Shown: positions 8,861 through 19,437, counted from the stretch's first letter. The stretch is 64,000 nucleotides of DNA from Candidatus Blochmanniella camponoti (GCF_023585825.1 NZ_CP097751.1:310001-374000); one strand, 5' to 3'. Notes: a model not told the origin generated them from the letters alone. Numbers and translations are program-made.

Positions 8861-10405
8861 TTAATTTAAAAATACTTCAAACACTGGATTAGTTGTAACA
8901 TCGTGCCATTCGTATCCTAATTTAGATAGATATTCTTTAAATTCTGATTCTTTTTGACTAGATAGTTCAAACCCGGCTAGAACACGTCCGTAATCAGTAC
9001 CATGATTTCGATAATGAAATAAAGAGATGTTCCAATTAGCACCTAAAGTATGAAGAAATTTCAATAATGCTCCTGGAGCTTCTGGGAACTCAAAACTAAA
9101 AATTCGCTCCTGTAAAGGCTGGAATAAACGTGCTCCTACCATGTATCTAACATGCAATTTAGCCATCTCGTCGTCAGATAAATCTACAACGTGAAAACCA
9201 TTAGCGAGTATTTCTTGAACTATTGTTTTTCTTTCGGAACGCCCGTGCTTCAAACGTATACCAATAAAAATACAAACGTTTTTAGATCCATTGAAGCGAT
9301 AATTAAATTCTGTTACTGATCTGTTTCCTAATATTTTATAGAATTCTAAAAAACTACCTTTTTTTTCTGGAATAGTAATCGCCATTAACGCTTCTCGTTG
9401 CTCTCCTAGTTCGCAACGTTCTGAAATATAACGTAGTTCATGAAAATTTATATTGGCACCTGAAAGAACATGAGCTAATCTTTCACCTCGAATGGCATAT
9501 TTTTGAATATACTTCTTCATTCCAGCTAATGCTAACGCACCTGAGGGTTCAGCAATAGCACGTACGTCTTCGAATAAATCTTTTATTGCAGCGCAAATTG
9601 CATCATTATCTACTGTAATTACATCGTCTAGGTATTCTTGACATAAACGAAATGTTTCATTACCAACACATCGTACAGCTACTCCCTCAGCAAATAGACC
9701 TACTTTATGTAACCACACTGGCATACCAGCCGATAAGGCGGCACATAATGAAGCCGATTCTGCTGATTCAACTCCTATAACTTTTATTTGTGGCATAAGA
9801 TGTTTAATTAATACAGCAACACCTGCAGCTAAACCACCCCCTCCTACTGGAACAAAAATGCGATCTAAATGAGCATCTTGCTGCAATAATTCCATAGCTA
9901 ACGTTCCTTGTCCCGCGATTACCGTTGGATGATCAAATGGAGGAATAAAAGTTAATTGATGTTTATCAGCTAAATACATAGCTTTAATTTTAGCCTCATC
10001 AAAATTAGCTCCACATAATAACGGTTTTCCTCCAAAATCACGTACCGCATCTATTTTTATGTCAGCAGTATTTATAGGCATCACAATCAAAGATGTAATA
10101 CCTAGGCGAGTAGCAGAAAAAGCCACCCCCTGAGCGTGATTACCTGCTGAAGCGGTAATAACTCCAGAAGATTTTTGTGTTTCATTAAGACTTGAAATCA
10201 TAGCATAAGCTCCACGTAGTTTAAAGCTATGTACTGGCTGTCTATCTTCTCGTTTAACTAATACAGTATTTTCAAGACGTTCTGACAATTTGTTCATAAT
10301 TTGTAATGGAGTTATTTGAGCTACTTCATACACATGAGAGCGCAAAGCAGTACGTAAATATTCTGCAGGACATGGTGCATGAGAAAAAGAATAAAGTTTT
10401 TTCAT
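8861..10405 (-). CDS. ilvA: Threonine deaminase, biosynthetic
   Basis: PLP enzyme turning threonine into 2-oxobutanoate, the entry to isoleucine. 514 residues, the E. coli length. The PLP lysine is in PVHSFKLRGAY (about residues 56-66), the phosphate-binding loop is VGGGGLAAGVA, and TASAGNHAQGVAFS is intact. The C-terminal third keeps both ACT-like regulatory halves (from SERCELGEQREALMA and from ARLFQPLQERIFSFEFPE), so isoleucine feedback may be kept at the protein level even though transcriptional control looks gone. The stop of ilvD is 8 bases upstream of its start, indicating tight co-transcription. Confidence 0.98.
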   Translation of the reverse strand: MKKLYSFSHAPCPAEYLRTALRSHVYEVAQITPLQIMNKLSERLENTVLVKREDRQPVHSFKLRGAYAMISSLNETQKSSGVITASAGNHAQGVAFSATRLGITSLIVMPINTADIKIDAVRDFGGKPLLCGANFDEAKIKAMYLADKHQLTFIPPFDHPTVIAGQGTLAMELLQQDAHLDRIFVPVGGGGLAAGVAVLIKHLMPQIKVIGVESAESASLCAALSAGMPVWLHKVGLFAEGVAVRCVGNETFRLCQEYLDDVITVDNDAICAAIKDLFEDVRAIAEPSGALALAGMKKYIQKYAIRGERLAHVLSGANINFHELRYISERCELGEQREALMAITIPEKKGSFLEFYKILGNRSVTEFNYRFNGSKNVCIFIGIRLKHGRSERKTIVQEILANGFHVVDLSDDEMAKLHVRYMVGARLFQPLQERIFSFEFPEAPGALLKFLHTLGANWNISLFHYRNHGTDYGRVLAGFELSSQKESEFKEYLSKLGYEWHDVTTNPVFEVFLN

Positions 10406-10413
10406 TTAGGATG

Positions 10414-12264
10414 TTATCCTAATAATTTAGATTTATCACGAACCGCGCCTTTGTCTGCGCTTGTTACTAAGTGGGCGTATGCTTTTAAAGAAATAGATAT
10501 GTTTCTATTTCTGTTTGTTGGAGTCCACGCTTTATTTCCTCGAGCAATTTCTGCTGCATATCGTATTTTTAATATATGCTCAGAAACTTCTAAGGTAATA
10601 CTACGCATGCTAATATCGATGTTAATTATGTCCCCGTCATGTACTAATCCAATTAATCCTTTATTAGCTGCTTCCGGAGATATATGACCAATAGATAGTC
10701 CTGATGTTCCTCCTGAAAATCTACCATCTGTAATCAAAGCGCAACACAAATCCAACCCCATGGATTTAAGAAAAGATGTTGGATATAACATTTCTTGCAT
10801 ACCTGGTCCACCTTTTGGTCCTTCATATCGAATCACAATAATATCGCCAGAATGTACGTTTCCTGTTAAAATTGCTTGAACAGATTCTTCTTGACTCTCA
10901 TACACCTTAGCTGGTCCACTAAATTTTTGAAGGTTTATATGAACTCCAGCTGTTTTTACAAGACATCCATCGACAGCAAGATTGCCGTATAATACTGCTA
11001 AACCTCCATCTTGGCTATAAGCATGTTCACGTGAACGAATACACCCAGAGCAACGATCCGTGTCTAACGAAGTCCATCTGTTTTTTTGAATAAAAGCTTG
11101 TATGCTACGTATTCCTCCTGGTGCTGCAGCATACATATTTTTTGATTCAAAATTATCACATGAAACAATATCATAATTTAATAACGTTTCTAATAAAGAT
11201 TTATTCAATATATTGCGTGTGTCTTCATGTAATAAACCACAACGATGTAATTCACCAAGTACACCCATTACTCCTCCAGCTCGATGAAAATCTTCCATGT
11301 GATATCGTTGAGTATTTGGAGCGACTTTGCATAAATGTGGTACCTTTCGAGATAATTTGTCAATATCTGCCATAGTGAAATCTATCTCTCCTTCTTGAGC
11401 GGCCGCAAGTAAGTGCAATACAGTATTAGTAGAGCCACCCATTGCAATGTCTAACATCATTGCATTTTCAAAAGAAGACTTGTTAGCTATATTACGCGGT
11501 AAAACAGAATAATTATTTTCTTCATAATAAGATTTGGCTAAATGAACAATATATTTACCGGCATTCAAAAATAATTTTTTACGATCAGAATGAGTAGCCA
11601 ACAACGATCCATTACCCGGTTGTGCTAATCCCAATGCTTCTGTTAAGCAATTCATGGAGTTCGCCGTAAACATCCCTGAACAAGACCCACATGTAGGACA
11701 CGCTGCCGATTCAATGCGTTGTTGATCAACATCAGAAATATTAGGATCTACTGAACAAGTGATTGCGTCAATCAAATTTAACTTAACGTTTTGATCAGAC
11801 AAAGTTACTGTACCAGATTCCATTGGTCCACCTGATACAAAGATAGCTGGAATATTTAAACGTAATGCCGCCATTAACATTCCAGGTGTTATTTTATCGC
11901 AATTAGAAATGCATACCATAGCATCAACGCAATGGGCATTAATCATATATTCCACAGAATCAGCAATAAGATCTCTAGATGGCAAAGAATATAGCATGCC
12001 GCTATGACCCATGGCAATTCCATCGTCTATTGCAATGGTATTAAATTCTTTTGCAACTCCTCCAGTAATATTAATTTGTTCAGACACTAATGCTCCTACG
12101 TTTCGTAAATGTATGTGCCCAGGAACAAATTGGGTAAATGAATTAACTACAGCAATAATCATTTTATCAAAATCTGCAGTGGTCATACCTGTAGCACGCC
12201 ATAATGCTCGAGCACCAGTCATATTACGACCATGCGTAGTAGTAGTAGAGCGATATTTAGGCAT
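10414..12264 (-). CDS. ilvD: Dihydroxy-acid dehydratase
   Basis: Iron-sulfur enzyme producing the 2-oxo acid precursors of isoleucine and valine. 616 residues, equal to E. coli. Cluster cysteines are seen in [12 protein letters not shown] (about residues 118-129) and [18 protein letters not shown] (about 192-209). [12 protein letters not shown] and [20 protein letters not shown] are also intact. The N-terminus [15 protein letters not shown] matches the E. coli start. Fourth gene of the ilvGMEDAC cluster, 65 bases behind ilvE. Confidence 0.98.
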   Translation of the reverse strand: MPKYRSTTTTHGRNMTGARALWRATGMTTADFDKMIIAVVNSFTQFVPGHIHLRNVGALVSEQINITGGVAKEFNTIAIDDGIAMGHSGMLYSLPSRDLIADSVEYMINAHCVDAMVCISNCDKITPGMLMAALRLNIPAIFVSGGPMESGTVTLSDQNVKLNLIDAITCSVDPNISDVDQQRIESAACPTCGSCSGMFTANSMNCLTEALGLAQPGNGSLLATHSDRKKLFLNAGKYIVHLAKSYYEENNYSVLPRNIANKSSFENAMMLDIAMGGSTNTVLHLLAAAQEGEIDFTMADIDKLSRKVPHLCKVAPNTQRYHMEDFHRAGGVMGVLGELHRCGLLHEDTRNILNKSLLETLLNYDIVSCDNFESKNMYAAAPGGIRSIQAFIQKNRWTSLDTDRCSGCIRSREHAYSQDGGLAVLYGNLAVDGCLVKTAGVHINLQKFSGPAKVYESQEESVQAILTGNVHSGDIIVIRYEGPKGGPGMQEMLYPTSFLKSMGLDLCCALITDGRFSGGTSGLSIGHISPEAANKGLIGLVHDGDIINIDISMRSITLEVSEHILKIRYAAEIARGNKAWTPTNRNRNISISLKAYAHLVTSADKGAVRDKSKLLG

Positions 12265-12329
12265 ATTTAAACTCCAGTATCCTATATTATTGAATATTGA
12301 TGATCTTAAGAATTAATATTTGCATCAAT

Positions 12330-13259
12330 TTAGTATTGCTGATGCACTGGATCTAACCAATTCCATTGATCTTCAGTGATTCCGGTAAATAAATTAAAAA
12401 ATAAGTGCTGTAATTTTTTAGTAATGGGTCCGCACATACCAGCACCTACCTTAATTCCATCTACACTACGTACTGGAGTTATTTCGGCGGCAGTACCAGA
12501 CAAAAATATTTCATCAGCTATGTATAGAGATTCACGGGACAATACCTGTTCTTGTACTTCTAAACCAATATTTACTGCTAATTTAATAATAGCATCACGT
12601 GTGACTCCAGGTAAAATAGAAGAAGCACATGGTGGCGTTAAAAGAATATTATTTTTAACTTCAAATAAATTTTCACCGGAACCTTCTGAAATATAACCAT
12701 ATATATCTAAACCTATTCCTTCTTGATAACCATTGCGGTGAGCTTCATTACTAATTAACATAGATGATAGGTAATTTCCGCCAGCCTTCGCTGTGCTTGG
12801 AAGGGTATTTGCTGGAACTCTATTCCAGGAAGATACCATAACATCAATCCCTTGTGTTAAAGAATTTTCTCCCAGATAAGGCAACCAAGAAAAAGCTGCT
12901 ATAGCAATGTCGGTGGCGTATCCGGGAGTCGGATTAATTTTCATGCCTACATTTCCAATAAATACGAGAGGACGGATATATGCATTAATTAAATTATTCT
13001 TTCGAATAATAATTCTACAGGCTTCCATCAAATCATCAATACTCCAAGAAATAGGCATACGATAAATTTTTGCGGAATTATATAATCTTTGTATATGTTC
13101 ACGATGACGAAATATAACGGGACCTTTATGTGAATTATAACATCTCATACCTTCAAATACTGATGATCCATAGTGCAAAGCATGAGACATTACATGTACT
13201 TTAGCTTCCTTCCATGGTACGATTTCTCCATTAAACCAAATAAAGTTTGATATATTCAT
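12330..13259 (-). CDS. ilvE: Branched-chain amino-acid aminotransferase
   Basis: PLP class IV aminotransferase for the final step to isoleucine, valine and leucine. 309 residues, the E. coli size. The PLP lysine is in STAKAGGNYLSS near residue 160. Other signatures are HVMSHALHYGSSVFEGMRCY, ISEGSGENLFEV, LPGVTRDAI and SGTAAEITPVRSVDG. The start MNISNFIWFNGE aligns with E. coli. It lies in the cluster between ilvM and ilvD. Confidence 0.98.
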   Translation of the reverse strand: MNISNFIWFNGEIVPWKEAKVHVMSHALHYGSSVFEGMRCYNSHKGPVIFRHREHIQRLYNSAKIYRMPISWSIDDLMEACRIIIRKNNLINAYIRPLVFIGNVGMKINPTPGYATDIAIAAFSWLPYLGENSLTQGIDVMVSSWNRVPANTLPSTAKAGGNYLSSMLISNEAHRNGYQEGIGLDIYGYISEGSGENLFEVKNNILLTPPCASSILPGVTRDAIIKLAVNIGLEVQEQVLSRESLYIADEIFLSGTAAEITPVRSVDGIKVGAGMCGPITKKLQHLFFNLFTGITEDQWNWLDPVHQQY

Positions 13260-13318
13260 CTGATATCTTCCTCGGTAATATAGTCGAAGAAAGTATGAAT
13301 GTAACTACTATTTTTAAT

Positions 13319-13555
13319 TTATTCAATTTTAATATAATGTATATCCATTAATTTATTTAATTGTGCAGATAATAAATATATTGCTCTATTGCTAGAAACA
13401 GTTAATAAAATGTTTATTTTCTTCTTGTTGAACTTACTATATGACAACATATTTAATGTATGTAACTCAAATCCACGATGACGAATAACCCGTAGAATAC
13501 GTTCAAGTACCTCTGGGCAAAACCTGGCTTTTATAAACAACGAATAATGTGTCAT
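13319..13555 (-). CDS. ilvM: Acetolactate synthase II small (regulatory) subunit
   Basis: ACT-domain partner of IlvG, needed for activity of isozyme II. The start MTHYSLFIKARF at 13555 aligns with E. coli IlvM, leaving one base after the ilvG stop (TAA T ATG), which suggests translational coupling. An upstream in-frame ATG inside ilvG is less likely. 78 residues against 87, the difference being at the C-terminus. Core ACT sequence is RILRVIRHRGFELHTLNM and later LSAQLNKLMDIHYIKI. Isozyme II is classically insensitive to valine, fitting continued overproduction for a host. Confidence 0.94.
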   Translation of the reverse strand: MTHYSLFIKARFCPEVLERILRVIRHRGFELHTLNMLSYSKFNKKKINILLTVSSNRAIYLLSAQLNKLMDIHYIKIE

Positions 13556-13556
13556 A

Positions 13557-15200
13557 TTACTGCTCCAACATAGCATCTTCATTTGAAGAACCAGGCGGAA
13601 CTAATGGCCAAACGTTTTCATGTTCATTAATCAACGCATGTAGTAAAAAAGGTCCTGTATGTGTAAATAACATATTAATTGCGTCTAAAATTTGAGATGT
13701 ATAAGTAATACATATTCCATGAATATCAAATGCTTTAGCCAAAACAAGAAAGTTGGGATTATCTGTTAATGTAGTTTCACTGTAACGTTTATTAAAAAAT
13801 AATTGTTGCCATTGACGCACCATTCCTAAACGTTGATTATCTAACAAAACAATTTTAATAGGCAAATTTTTACGTTTAATAGTGGCGAGTTCTTGTATGT
13901 TCATCATAAATGAACCATCACCAGAAATACATATCACCATATGATTGGGTCGGCCAATTTGAGCCCCAATAGCTGCGGGAGTGCCAAACCCCATGGTTCC
14001 CAGCCCTCCAGAAGTAATAAAATTCTCTGGACGACTGAATTGCATATGTTGAGCAGCCCACATTTGATGTTGCCCAACATCTGTAGTAACCACAGTATCG
14101 TAAGGAGCATTTTCACTAATTGTTCGTAATAAAGTTGGAGCATAAATCTTATCATCAGATGATTGATAAGACCAACGGTACTTCAATTTTAAAGATTTTA
14201 CTTTTTTTCTCCATGGATCAATAGACAAGGATTGTGTTAGCGCAGATAACAAATCGTTTAAATTGCCAGATAAAGAAACATTCGCTAAGCGCAGTTTACT
14301 AAATTCTGAAGGATCAATATCCACATGAATTACTTTTGCTTGTGGAGCAAAAGTATGTAATCGTCCAGTTACTCTATCATCAAATCGAGCTCCTATCGCA
14401 ATTAATAAATCAGACTTTTGTACTGCTAAATTAGCTGCTTGGTTTCCATGCATGCCTAACATTCCTAGATAACAATCTTCCGTATAATCTGGTGCACCTA
14501 GTCCTTTTAACGTGACTACGGTAGGTATTTTAGTTTTAGAAATAAATGTACGTAATGAAGTTACCGCTCCAGCCATACCTACACCTCCTCCTACATAAAG
14601 TATCGGTTGATATGCTTGCAGCATTAACACTCGAGCTTTTTCTATATCATTTTCAATACTACAAATATCTTTTTTATTAATACAGTAGTTTGAGATTAAT
14701 TTTCCAGTAGACAATTGAATATCTTTTGGTATATCTATTAATACTGGGCCTGGTCTTCCTTCAGAAGCAATAAAAAATGCTTCATCAATAATATCAGGTA
14801 ACATGTTTAATGAATGCACTAAAAAGCTATGTTTAGTGCAAGCTAAAGATAAACCTAATACATCTATTTCTTGAAATGCATCAGTACCAATAAATTCTAA
14901 TCCCACTTGTCCGGTAATAGCTACTATAGGGATGGAATCTAATAATGCATCAGCTAATCCAGTGATAAGGTTAGTAGCTCCTGGACCAGAGGTCGCAAAA
15001 CATACACCAATTTTTCCAGTAGCTCGAGCGTATCCTATAGCAGACATAATTGCTCCTTGCTCATGCCTACATAATAAATGCTCTACTTCAGAGTCAAACA
15101 ATGCATCATACATCGGCATAATTGCCCCACCCGGATAACCAAAAATAATTTCCACACCTTTTTTTCTCAGCGCTTTTATGGTCCACTGAGCTCCGTTCAT
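13557..15200 (-). CDS. ilvG: Acetolactate synthase II large subunit
   Basis: ThDP- and FAD-dependent synthesis of acetolactate and acetohydroxybutyrate, first common branched-chain step. 547 residues with an uninterrupted frame, unlike the frameshifted ilvG of E. coli K-12. Signatures are [13 protein letters not shown], the catalytic glutamate in [26 protein letters not shown], and the ThDP motif [17 protein letters not shown] ending near [10 protein letters not shown]. First gene of the cluster. The 1.2 kb upstream contains no leader peptide rich in Ile, Val and Leu that I could find, so the E. coli ilvL attenuator appears lost. Confidence 0.98.
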   Translation of the reverse strand: MNGAQWTIKALRKKGVEIIFGYPGGAIMPMYDALFDSEVEHLLCRHEQGAIMSAIGYARATGKIGVCFATSGPGATNLITGLADALLDSIPIVAITGQVGLEFIGTDAFQEIDVLGLSLACTKHSFLVHSLNMLPDIIDEAFFIASEGRPGPVLIDIPKDIQLSTGKLISNYCINKKDICSIENDIEKARVLMLQAYQPILYVGGGVGMAGAVTSLRTFISKTKIPTVVTLKGLGAPDYTEDCYLGMLGMHGNQAANLAVQKSDLLIAIGARFDDRVTGRLHTFAPQAKVIHVDIDPSEFSKLRLANVSLSGNLNDLLSALTQSLSIDPWRKKVKSLKLKYRWSYQSSDDKIYAPTLLRTISENAPYDTVVTTDVGQHQMWAAQHMQFSRPENFITSGGLGTMGFGTPAAIGAQIGRPNHMVICISGDGSFMMNIQELATIKRKNLPIKIVLLDNQRLGMVRQWQQLFFNKRYSETTLTDNPNFLVLAKAFDIHGICITYTSQILDAINMLFTHTGPFLLHALINEHENVWPLVPPGSSNEDAMLEQ

Positions 15201-15688
15201 GTTTGTTTCCTCGTATGATTTTATGAATGAAATAATAATCTAATCAGGTCACTGATGTAAATAAACCGATTTTGAATCAATTGCAAAGTGTATGGAAATT
15301 ACATATTGTTTATTAGATTCAAGTAGATTTGGAATATCAGTAAATATTTGTACGCAAAAACGTTTAAAACAATTTTATTTTTTTTAAAATGATTATGCAT
15401 TGCGTGTTAACTGCATGAACAATCTTTTTATTTTTAAAATTAAATAATATAATAATTTTTTGGTTTAAAGTGAAATATTGTTGTTTATATAGAATTTCGT
15501 CTACATGGCTATATATCGTATAATTATTGATAGTTAACTTTTGACATAACGTTTCATTATATATTATGTTAAAAACTAACAATAATATTTTAAACCAGTA
15601 ATTTCTGAGTTTTTGTAAGTATATGAATTCAAATAATATTGATAATAATATTATTTGTTAAGCTTCTGAGTCTGTTTTATACTAAAAC

Positions 15689-15711
15689 CACTCTTAATCA
15701 CGTTAAGAGTG
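15689..15711. repeat. Hairpin upstream of the ilv cluster
   Basis: 9-bp perfect stem CACTCTTAA / TTAAGAGTG with the loop TCACG. On the plus strand it is followed by AAAAATTTT, on the minus strand by GTTTTAG, so it is at best a weak terminator. It lies about 490 bases upstream of ilvG and could be the end of the tRNA transcript or the remains of an attenuator. Confidence 0.45.
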
Positions 15712-16239
15712 AAAAATTTTAATTTTCTTAACATTAAAAAATATCGAACCTTGTTTTATTCTTAATGTTTTTAGTACATACTAAACTACCATATGGTATA
15801 TATTTTATTTAATTGTATAGTATAACTTCGTTATATTTTATGTATCACATATAATTGGATTTGGCAATGATGTTTTTAAAATAATATTATTTCTGTGTAA
15901 TCGCTGATTATGATTATCATCTAATTTTTGTCATTATTTGTTTTCTGTTATTGTGATAATAATTTTTATTTAATGTATGAAGAAAATCAAAGCTCTATTT
16001 TTTAAATTTGTTTAATAAAATCTGTCTATTTAAAGTAAAATAACATGTGAATTTTATTATTATGCTACATATATTTCTAATATTTAAAATTTAAGATTAT
16101 CAAATTAATTTGTTGTGCGAAATTGTGAGTAATAATTAACAAGATTATAGAATGTAAGCAAAATTGCAGTTCATTAAATTATTTATTGGTTTTATACAGT
16201 TTAAAAAATATGAAATTATCACGTAAACACGTGAGTAAA

Positions 16240-16286
16240 TTTAGTTAATACACGGCGCATTAATAATGCGCCGTGTATTAACTAAA
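16240..16286. terminator. 21-bp perfect stem-loop downstream of tRNA-Trp
   Basis: Two 21-nt arms, perfectly complementary around the loop TAATA, with the GC-rich core ACACGGCGCAT. It is the second strongest hairpin in the window. It starts about 115 bases beyond the 3' end of tRNA-Trp on the minus strand, with a 5-bp CACGT stem directly after it. A transcript-end structure for the aspT-trpT unit is the simplest reading. The lack of a clear T-run leaves other roles open. Confidence 0.5.
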
Positions 16287-16401
16287 CAACATACTTCCCC
16301 AGTTTTATATGAAAAAAATCATATTTAATAAAGAATATTAAAAAAACAAATACAAACATTCTTATACCAAAAAATAAGCTTTGGTATTACTTACATCTTC
16401 A

Positions 16402-16475
16402 CAGGGGTGAAGAGACTTGAACTCCTAACACCCGGTTTTGGAGACCGACGTTCTACCTATTTGAACTACACCCCT
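16402..16475 (-). tRNA. trpT: tRNA-Trp (anticodon CCA)
   Basis: 74-nt cloverleaf. The acceptor stem pairs AGGGGTG with CACCCCT, the anticodon loop is CTCCAAA, and the discriminator is G. It closely follows E. coli trpT. The aspT-trpT order matches E. coli, where the pair ends the rrnC operon next to ilv. No rRNA gene is present here. CCA is not encoded. Confidence 0.97.
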
Positions 16476-16496
16476 TTTTGTTTTGTAATAAGCATA

Positions 16497-16570
16497 CGGT
16501 GCGGACGGGACTTGAACCCGTGACCCTCGGCGTGACAGGCCGATGTTCTAACCATCTGAACTACCGCACC
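16497..16570 (-). tRNA. aspT: tRNA-Asp (anticodon GTC)
   Basis: 74-nt cloverleaf. The acceptor stem pairs GGTGCGG with CCGCACC, the anticodon loop is CTGTCAC, and the discriminator is G. It is 21 bases upstream of tRNA-Trp, so the two are likely one transcript. CCA is not encoded. Confidence 0.97.
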
Positions 16571-16705
16571 ATTATAATTTATATGATGACTTTTATAGTC
16601 ATATACTAATATACTTTAAGATTATAAAAATATATTGAATATATACATTTTTATATTCATTTATATTGCAAGCAATTTATATAATACTCTGCATATACAT
16701 TATAA

Positions 16706-16778
16706 TGGAGCTAAGCGGAATCGAACCGCTAACCTTCTGCGTGCAAAACAGATGCTCTCCCAGTTGAGCTATAGCCCC
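16706..16778 (-). tRNA. alaT: tRNA-Ala (anticodon TGC)
   Basis: 73-nt cloverleaf. The acceptor stem pairs GGGGCTA with TAGCTCC and includes the G3-T70 wobble pair that defines alanine tRNAs. The anticodon loop is TTTGCAC and the discriminator is A. In E. coli this tRNA sits in rRNA operon spacers (ileT-alaT). Here it stands without rRNA, between aspT and murI. Confidence 0.96.
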
Positions 16779-17261
16779 ACATCAATCAATTATACTGTAA
16801 CAAGTTTCATAGAAACATGCAAATAAAATAATATAATTATAAATTTGATTTTTTCCATAATTAAATAACTTTAGAATAAGATTTACGTATATAAAATATA
16901 ATTAATTTATATTATTAAAATTAAAATTAGTAATGCTGATGTGTTATTAACATAATTGAATAAAACAATACTTTCATAAAAAGTTAATTTACAGTTTATT
17001 TTGAATTTGTTGTGCATCCCTGTTAGTAGCATCAATTTAAAGTTGATAACTGTATCTATACGGTGCATATTATATAGACGTTTAGCATAAAAAATTGTAT
17101 ACTAAAAATAAAACTGCATGCAATAATTCGACAAAAAGCTATTAATTGCCATTAATATAGATATATATTTTTATCCATGAGTATAATTAATTTTTTTTCG
17201 ATTACTATAATTAAACTAACAAACAATGTGTTTCTTATTGAAATAAGATAATGTGCTCAAT
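16779..17261. other. Spacer between murI and tRNA-Ala
   Basis: About 480 bases with no coding frame and no rRNA-like sequence I can recognise. In E. coli an rRNA operon (rrnB) begins directly downstream of murI. Nothing of its promoters is evident here. Confidence 0.5.
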
Positions 17262-18095
17262 TTATATTGATAATATTTCTAAAGAAAAAAAGTTATAATA
17301 GGATAATAAAATAGATTTTAATTTGATAGCTTTTTCTGTGTTCATAGAACAATAAATTTTGTTTGGTCTGTAAAAACAAAAATTGTTTGTGGGACTATTT
17401 ATTTTTTTGCGTAGCAAACGTAAGCTATGTTTAGCGACTGAATGTCTTGAATCTATTAAGTAGCTATTTGAAGACAATGCGGCAATTAATTCTGTTTTTA
17501 ATAAAGAAAAATGAGTACATCCAAGCACTATAGTGTCAGGAGGTTGTTTCATGTTTAACCATGGGGTAAGAATATTACGAAGAATTGATATCGGTATTTT
17601 TTCGCCACACATTTTAGATTCAGCTAAGTTTGCTAATTCAGACGTACCTAGTAACACGACCTTATATTTATTGGCGAAACGTTTTATAAGACTCCAAGTA
17701 TAGTCATGATTGACAGTGCGATGTGTTGCTAAGACGCCAATAACGCCATTTTTAGTTAATTTAGACGCCAATTTAATTGCAGGTATCACCCCAACAATGG
17801 GACATAGAAAATAATTCTGTAATATTTTTAATGAAACTACACTGGCAGTATTACAACCAATGATTACAAGATCTAATTGATGTTGTTCTTGCACAGCTTC
17901 AATTATAGAAGTTACACGATTTATAATGAAGAATTCTGAGTGTTCACCATAAGGAAAAGCTTGATTATCAAAAAAATATAGATAATGTACATGTGGTAAT
18001 AATTTTCGTATCGCAGTATAAATAGATAAGCCACCTACCCCAGAATCTAATATCAATATTGTTGGTTGCTTGTGTATATTTGTAAAATAAGTCAT
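17262..18095 (-). CDS. murI: Glutamate racemase
   Basis: Supplies D-glutamate for peptidoglycan. 277 residues. Visible are the N-terminal LDSGVGGLSIYTAIRK with the catalytic aspartate region, FPYGEH, the first catalytic cysteine in IIGCNTASVVS (about residue 80) and the second in VLGCTHFSLL (about 193). The first 20 or so residues found in E. coli MurI are absent, as in many orthologues. Gene order differs from E. coli downstream, where rrnB follows. Confidence 0.96.
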   Translation of the reverse strand: MTYFTNIHKQPTILILDSGVGGLSIYTAIRKLLPHVHYLYFFDNQAFPYGEHSEFFIINRVTSIIEAVQEQHQLDLVIIGCNTASVVSLKILQNYFLCPIVGVIPAIKLASKLTKNGVIGVLATHRTVNHDYTWSLIKRFANKYKVVLLGTSELANLAESKMCGEKIPISILRNILTPWLNMKQPPDTIVLGCTHFSLLKTELIAALSSNSYLIDSRHSVAKHSLRLLRKKINSPTNNFCFYRPNKIYCSMNTEKAIKLKSILLSYYNFFSLEILSI

Positions 18096-18543
18096 ATATT
18101 TTATTAATTATTTAATTTATACACCATATATAAAATATACATAAATTGAATATATACGTAACGTAAGCTACAATTTTTGTTAAAATTATCTTGTAATATA
18201 GAATACATATTTTTTTGTTCAAAAATATTTTTATTTTTTTTATAAATGCTATATTGAGTGTTATCCTTCGTATTGTAATAATAACATTTATAACTATATA
18301 TTCTTTGCGGTTCTATTTACAAGTGAAAAATATTGTATATAGAATTTATTATACAATACACATACAATATATATAATATATTTGACTGATAATGAATCTA
18401 ATACAATATTTATTATTTGTTTGAAAATTCAGCTCTTTGATATACATATATTTAAAAGAATCTAAGAAGTAAATTTATTATGTTTAAATTATGATTTGTG
18501 GTGGACATAATTATTTAATTAATTATGAAATATTATTCATACA
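18096..18543. other. Spacer between murI and metF
   Basis: 448 bases, AT-rich. E. coli has btuB next to murI. I see no part of a TonB-dependent receptor and no clear regulatory site. Confidence 0.5.
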
Positions 18544-19437
18544 TTACATTTTGTTATTTTTTATTCCCAAAGTATGACATATTGCATATGTTAAATCTGA
18601 TCTATTAAGAGTATAGAAATGAAAATTTCTTACCCCTTCCTTAAGAAGGACTCTGATCATGTCTATCGCTACAAATGTTCCAAGCATTTTCTGTGTTTCT
18701 AAGTCATGATCTAATCCATGAAAAATTACATATATCCAATGAGGTATCTTCACTTTAGTAAAAGTGATAAAATTCTGTAATTGACGAAAATTAAAGATAG
18801 GCAATATTCCAGGGATAATTTCTATATCAATCCCAACAGACACGCAAAGATCTCTAAATCTTAAATATTGTTCTACATCAAAAAAAAATTGAGTAATTGC
18901 ACGATTCGCACCGGCATCTATTTTTTTCTTTAAATTAATTAAATCTGATTGCGCGCTTTTTGCTTCTGGATGTACTTCTGGATAAGCAGCTACTGCAATA
19001 TCAAAATTTCCAATTTTTTTTAATAAATATACTAAATCTGAAGCATACATAGACGATTGATAGGTTTTTTTTATTTGATCGCCTCTTAACGCAACTATAT
19101 TATGAATACCATTATTCCAATATTCTTGAGCAATAGTTTGTAATGCTTGAGGGGTTTCGTTAATACATGTTAAATGAGGAGCTGCTATTAATCCAGTACG
19201 TTTTTTTATGTCTTTAATCGTTTTATCAGTATGATTTCGTGTTCCAGAATGAGCGCTATATGTTACAGAAACAAAAATAGGATTCAATTTGCTTAATTTG
19301 TTTATAGTTTTCCATAATATTTGTTCCATTTCATCGGTACGTGGAGGAAAAAATTCAAATGAAACATTAATCTTTCCTTGTAATTCAGCTAAATATTGAT
19401 TTAATACTGCTTGTTGGGTGGCATGGAACATACTCAT
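18544..19437 (-). CDS. metF: 5,10-methylenetetrahydrofolate reductase
   Basis: FAD enzyme making 5-methyltetrahydrofolate, the methyl donor for MetE. 297 residues against 296 in E. coli. Signatures are SFEFFPPRTDEME with the catalytic glutamate, VSVTYSAHSG, APHLTC, NIVALRGD, AAYPEVHPEA, KIDAGANRAITQFFFD and HFYTLNRSDLTYAICHTLG. It lies 407 bases downstream of metB on the same strand. metL, which separates them in E. coli, is gone, and the MetJ repressor gene is not seen. Confidence 0.98.
   Translation of the reverse strand: MSMFHATQQAVLNQYLAELQGKINVSFEFFPPRTDEMEQILWKTINKLSKLNPIFVSVTYSAHSGTRNHTDKTIKDIKKRTGLIAAPHLTCINETPQALQTIAQEYWNNGIHNIVALRGDQIKKTYQSSMYASDLVYLLKKIGNFDIAVAAYPEVHPEAKSAQSDLINLKKKIDAGANRAITQFFFDVEQYLRFRDLCVSVGIDIEIIPGILPIFNFRQLQNFITFTKVKIPHWIYVIFHGLDHDLETQKMLGTFVAIDMIRVLLKEGVRNFHFYTLNRSDLTYAICHTLGIKNNKM

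Larger units (their letters stand above)
15201..16401. other. Spacer upstream of ilvG, downstream of the Asp-Trp tRNAs
   Basis: 1.2 kb of AT-rich DNA. E. coli carries ilvL, ilvX, and the divergent hdfR here. No leader peptide, no helix-turn-helix gene and no rRNA fragment could be recognised. It contains the hairpins at 15689-15711 and 16240-16286, plus a small CACGT/ACGTG stem at 16220-16233 right beside the second. A 72-codon open frame at 15364-15582 on the minus strand looks like chance. Confidence 0.55.

Noticed and set aside
15201..15700. ilvL leader peptide and attenuator upstream of ilvG
   Set aside because: No short frame rich in Ile, Val and Leu followed by a T-tailed hairpin was found on the minus strand.
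16635..16826. 63-codon plus-strand frame over tRNA-Ala
   Set aside because: It is antisense to a complete cloverleaf with the G3-T70 pair; the peptide has no family signature.
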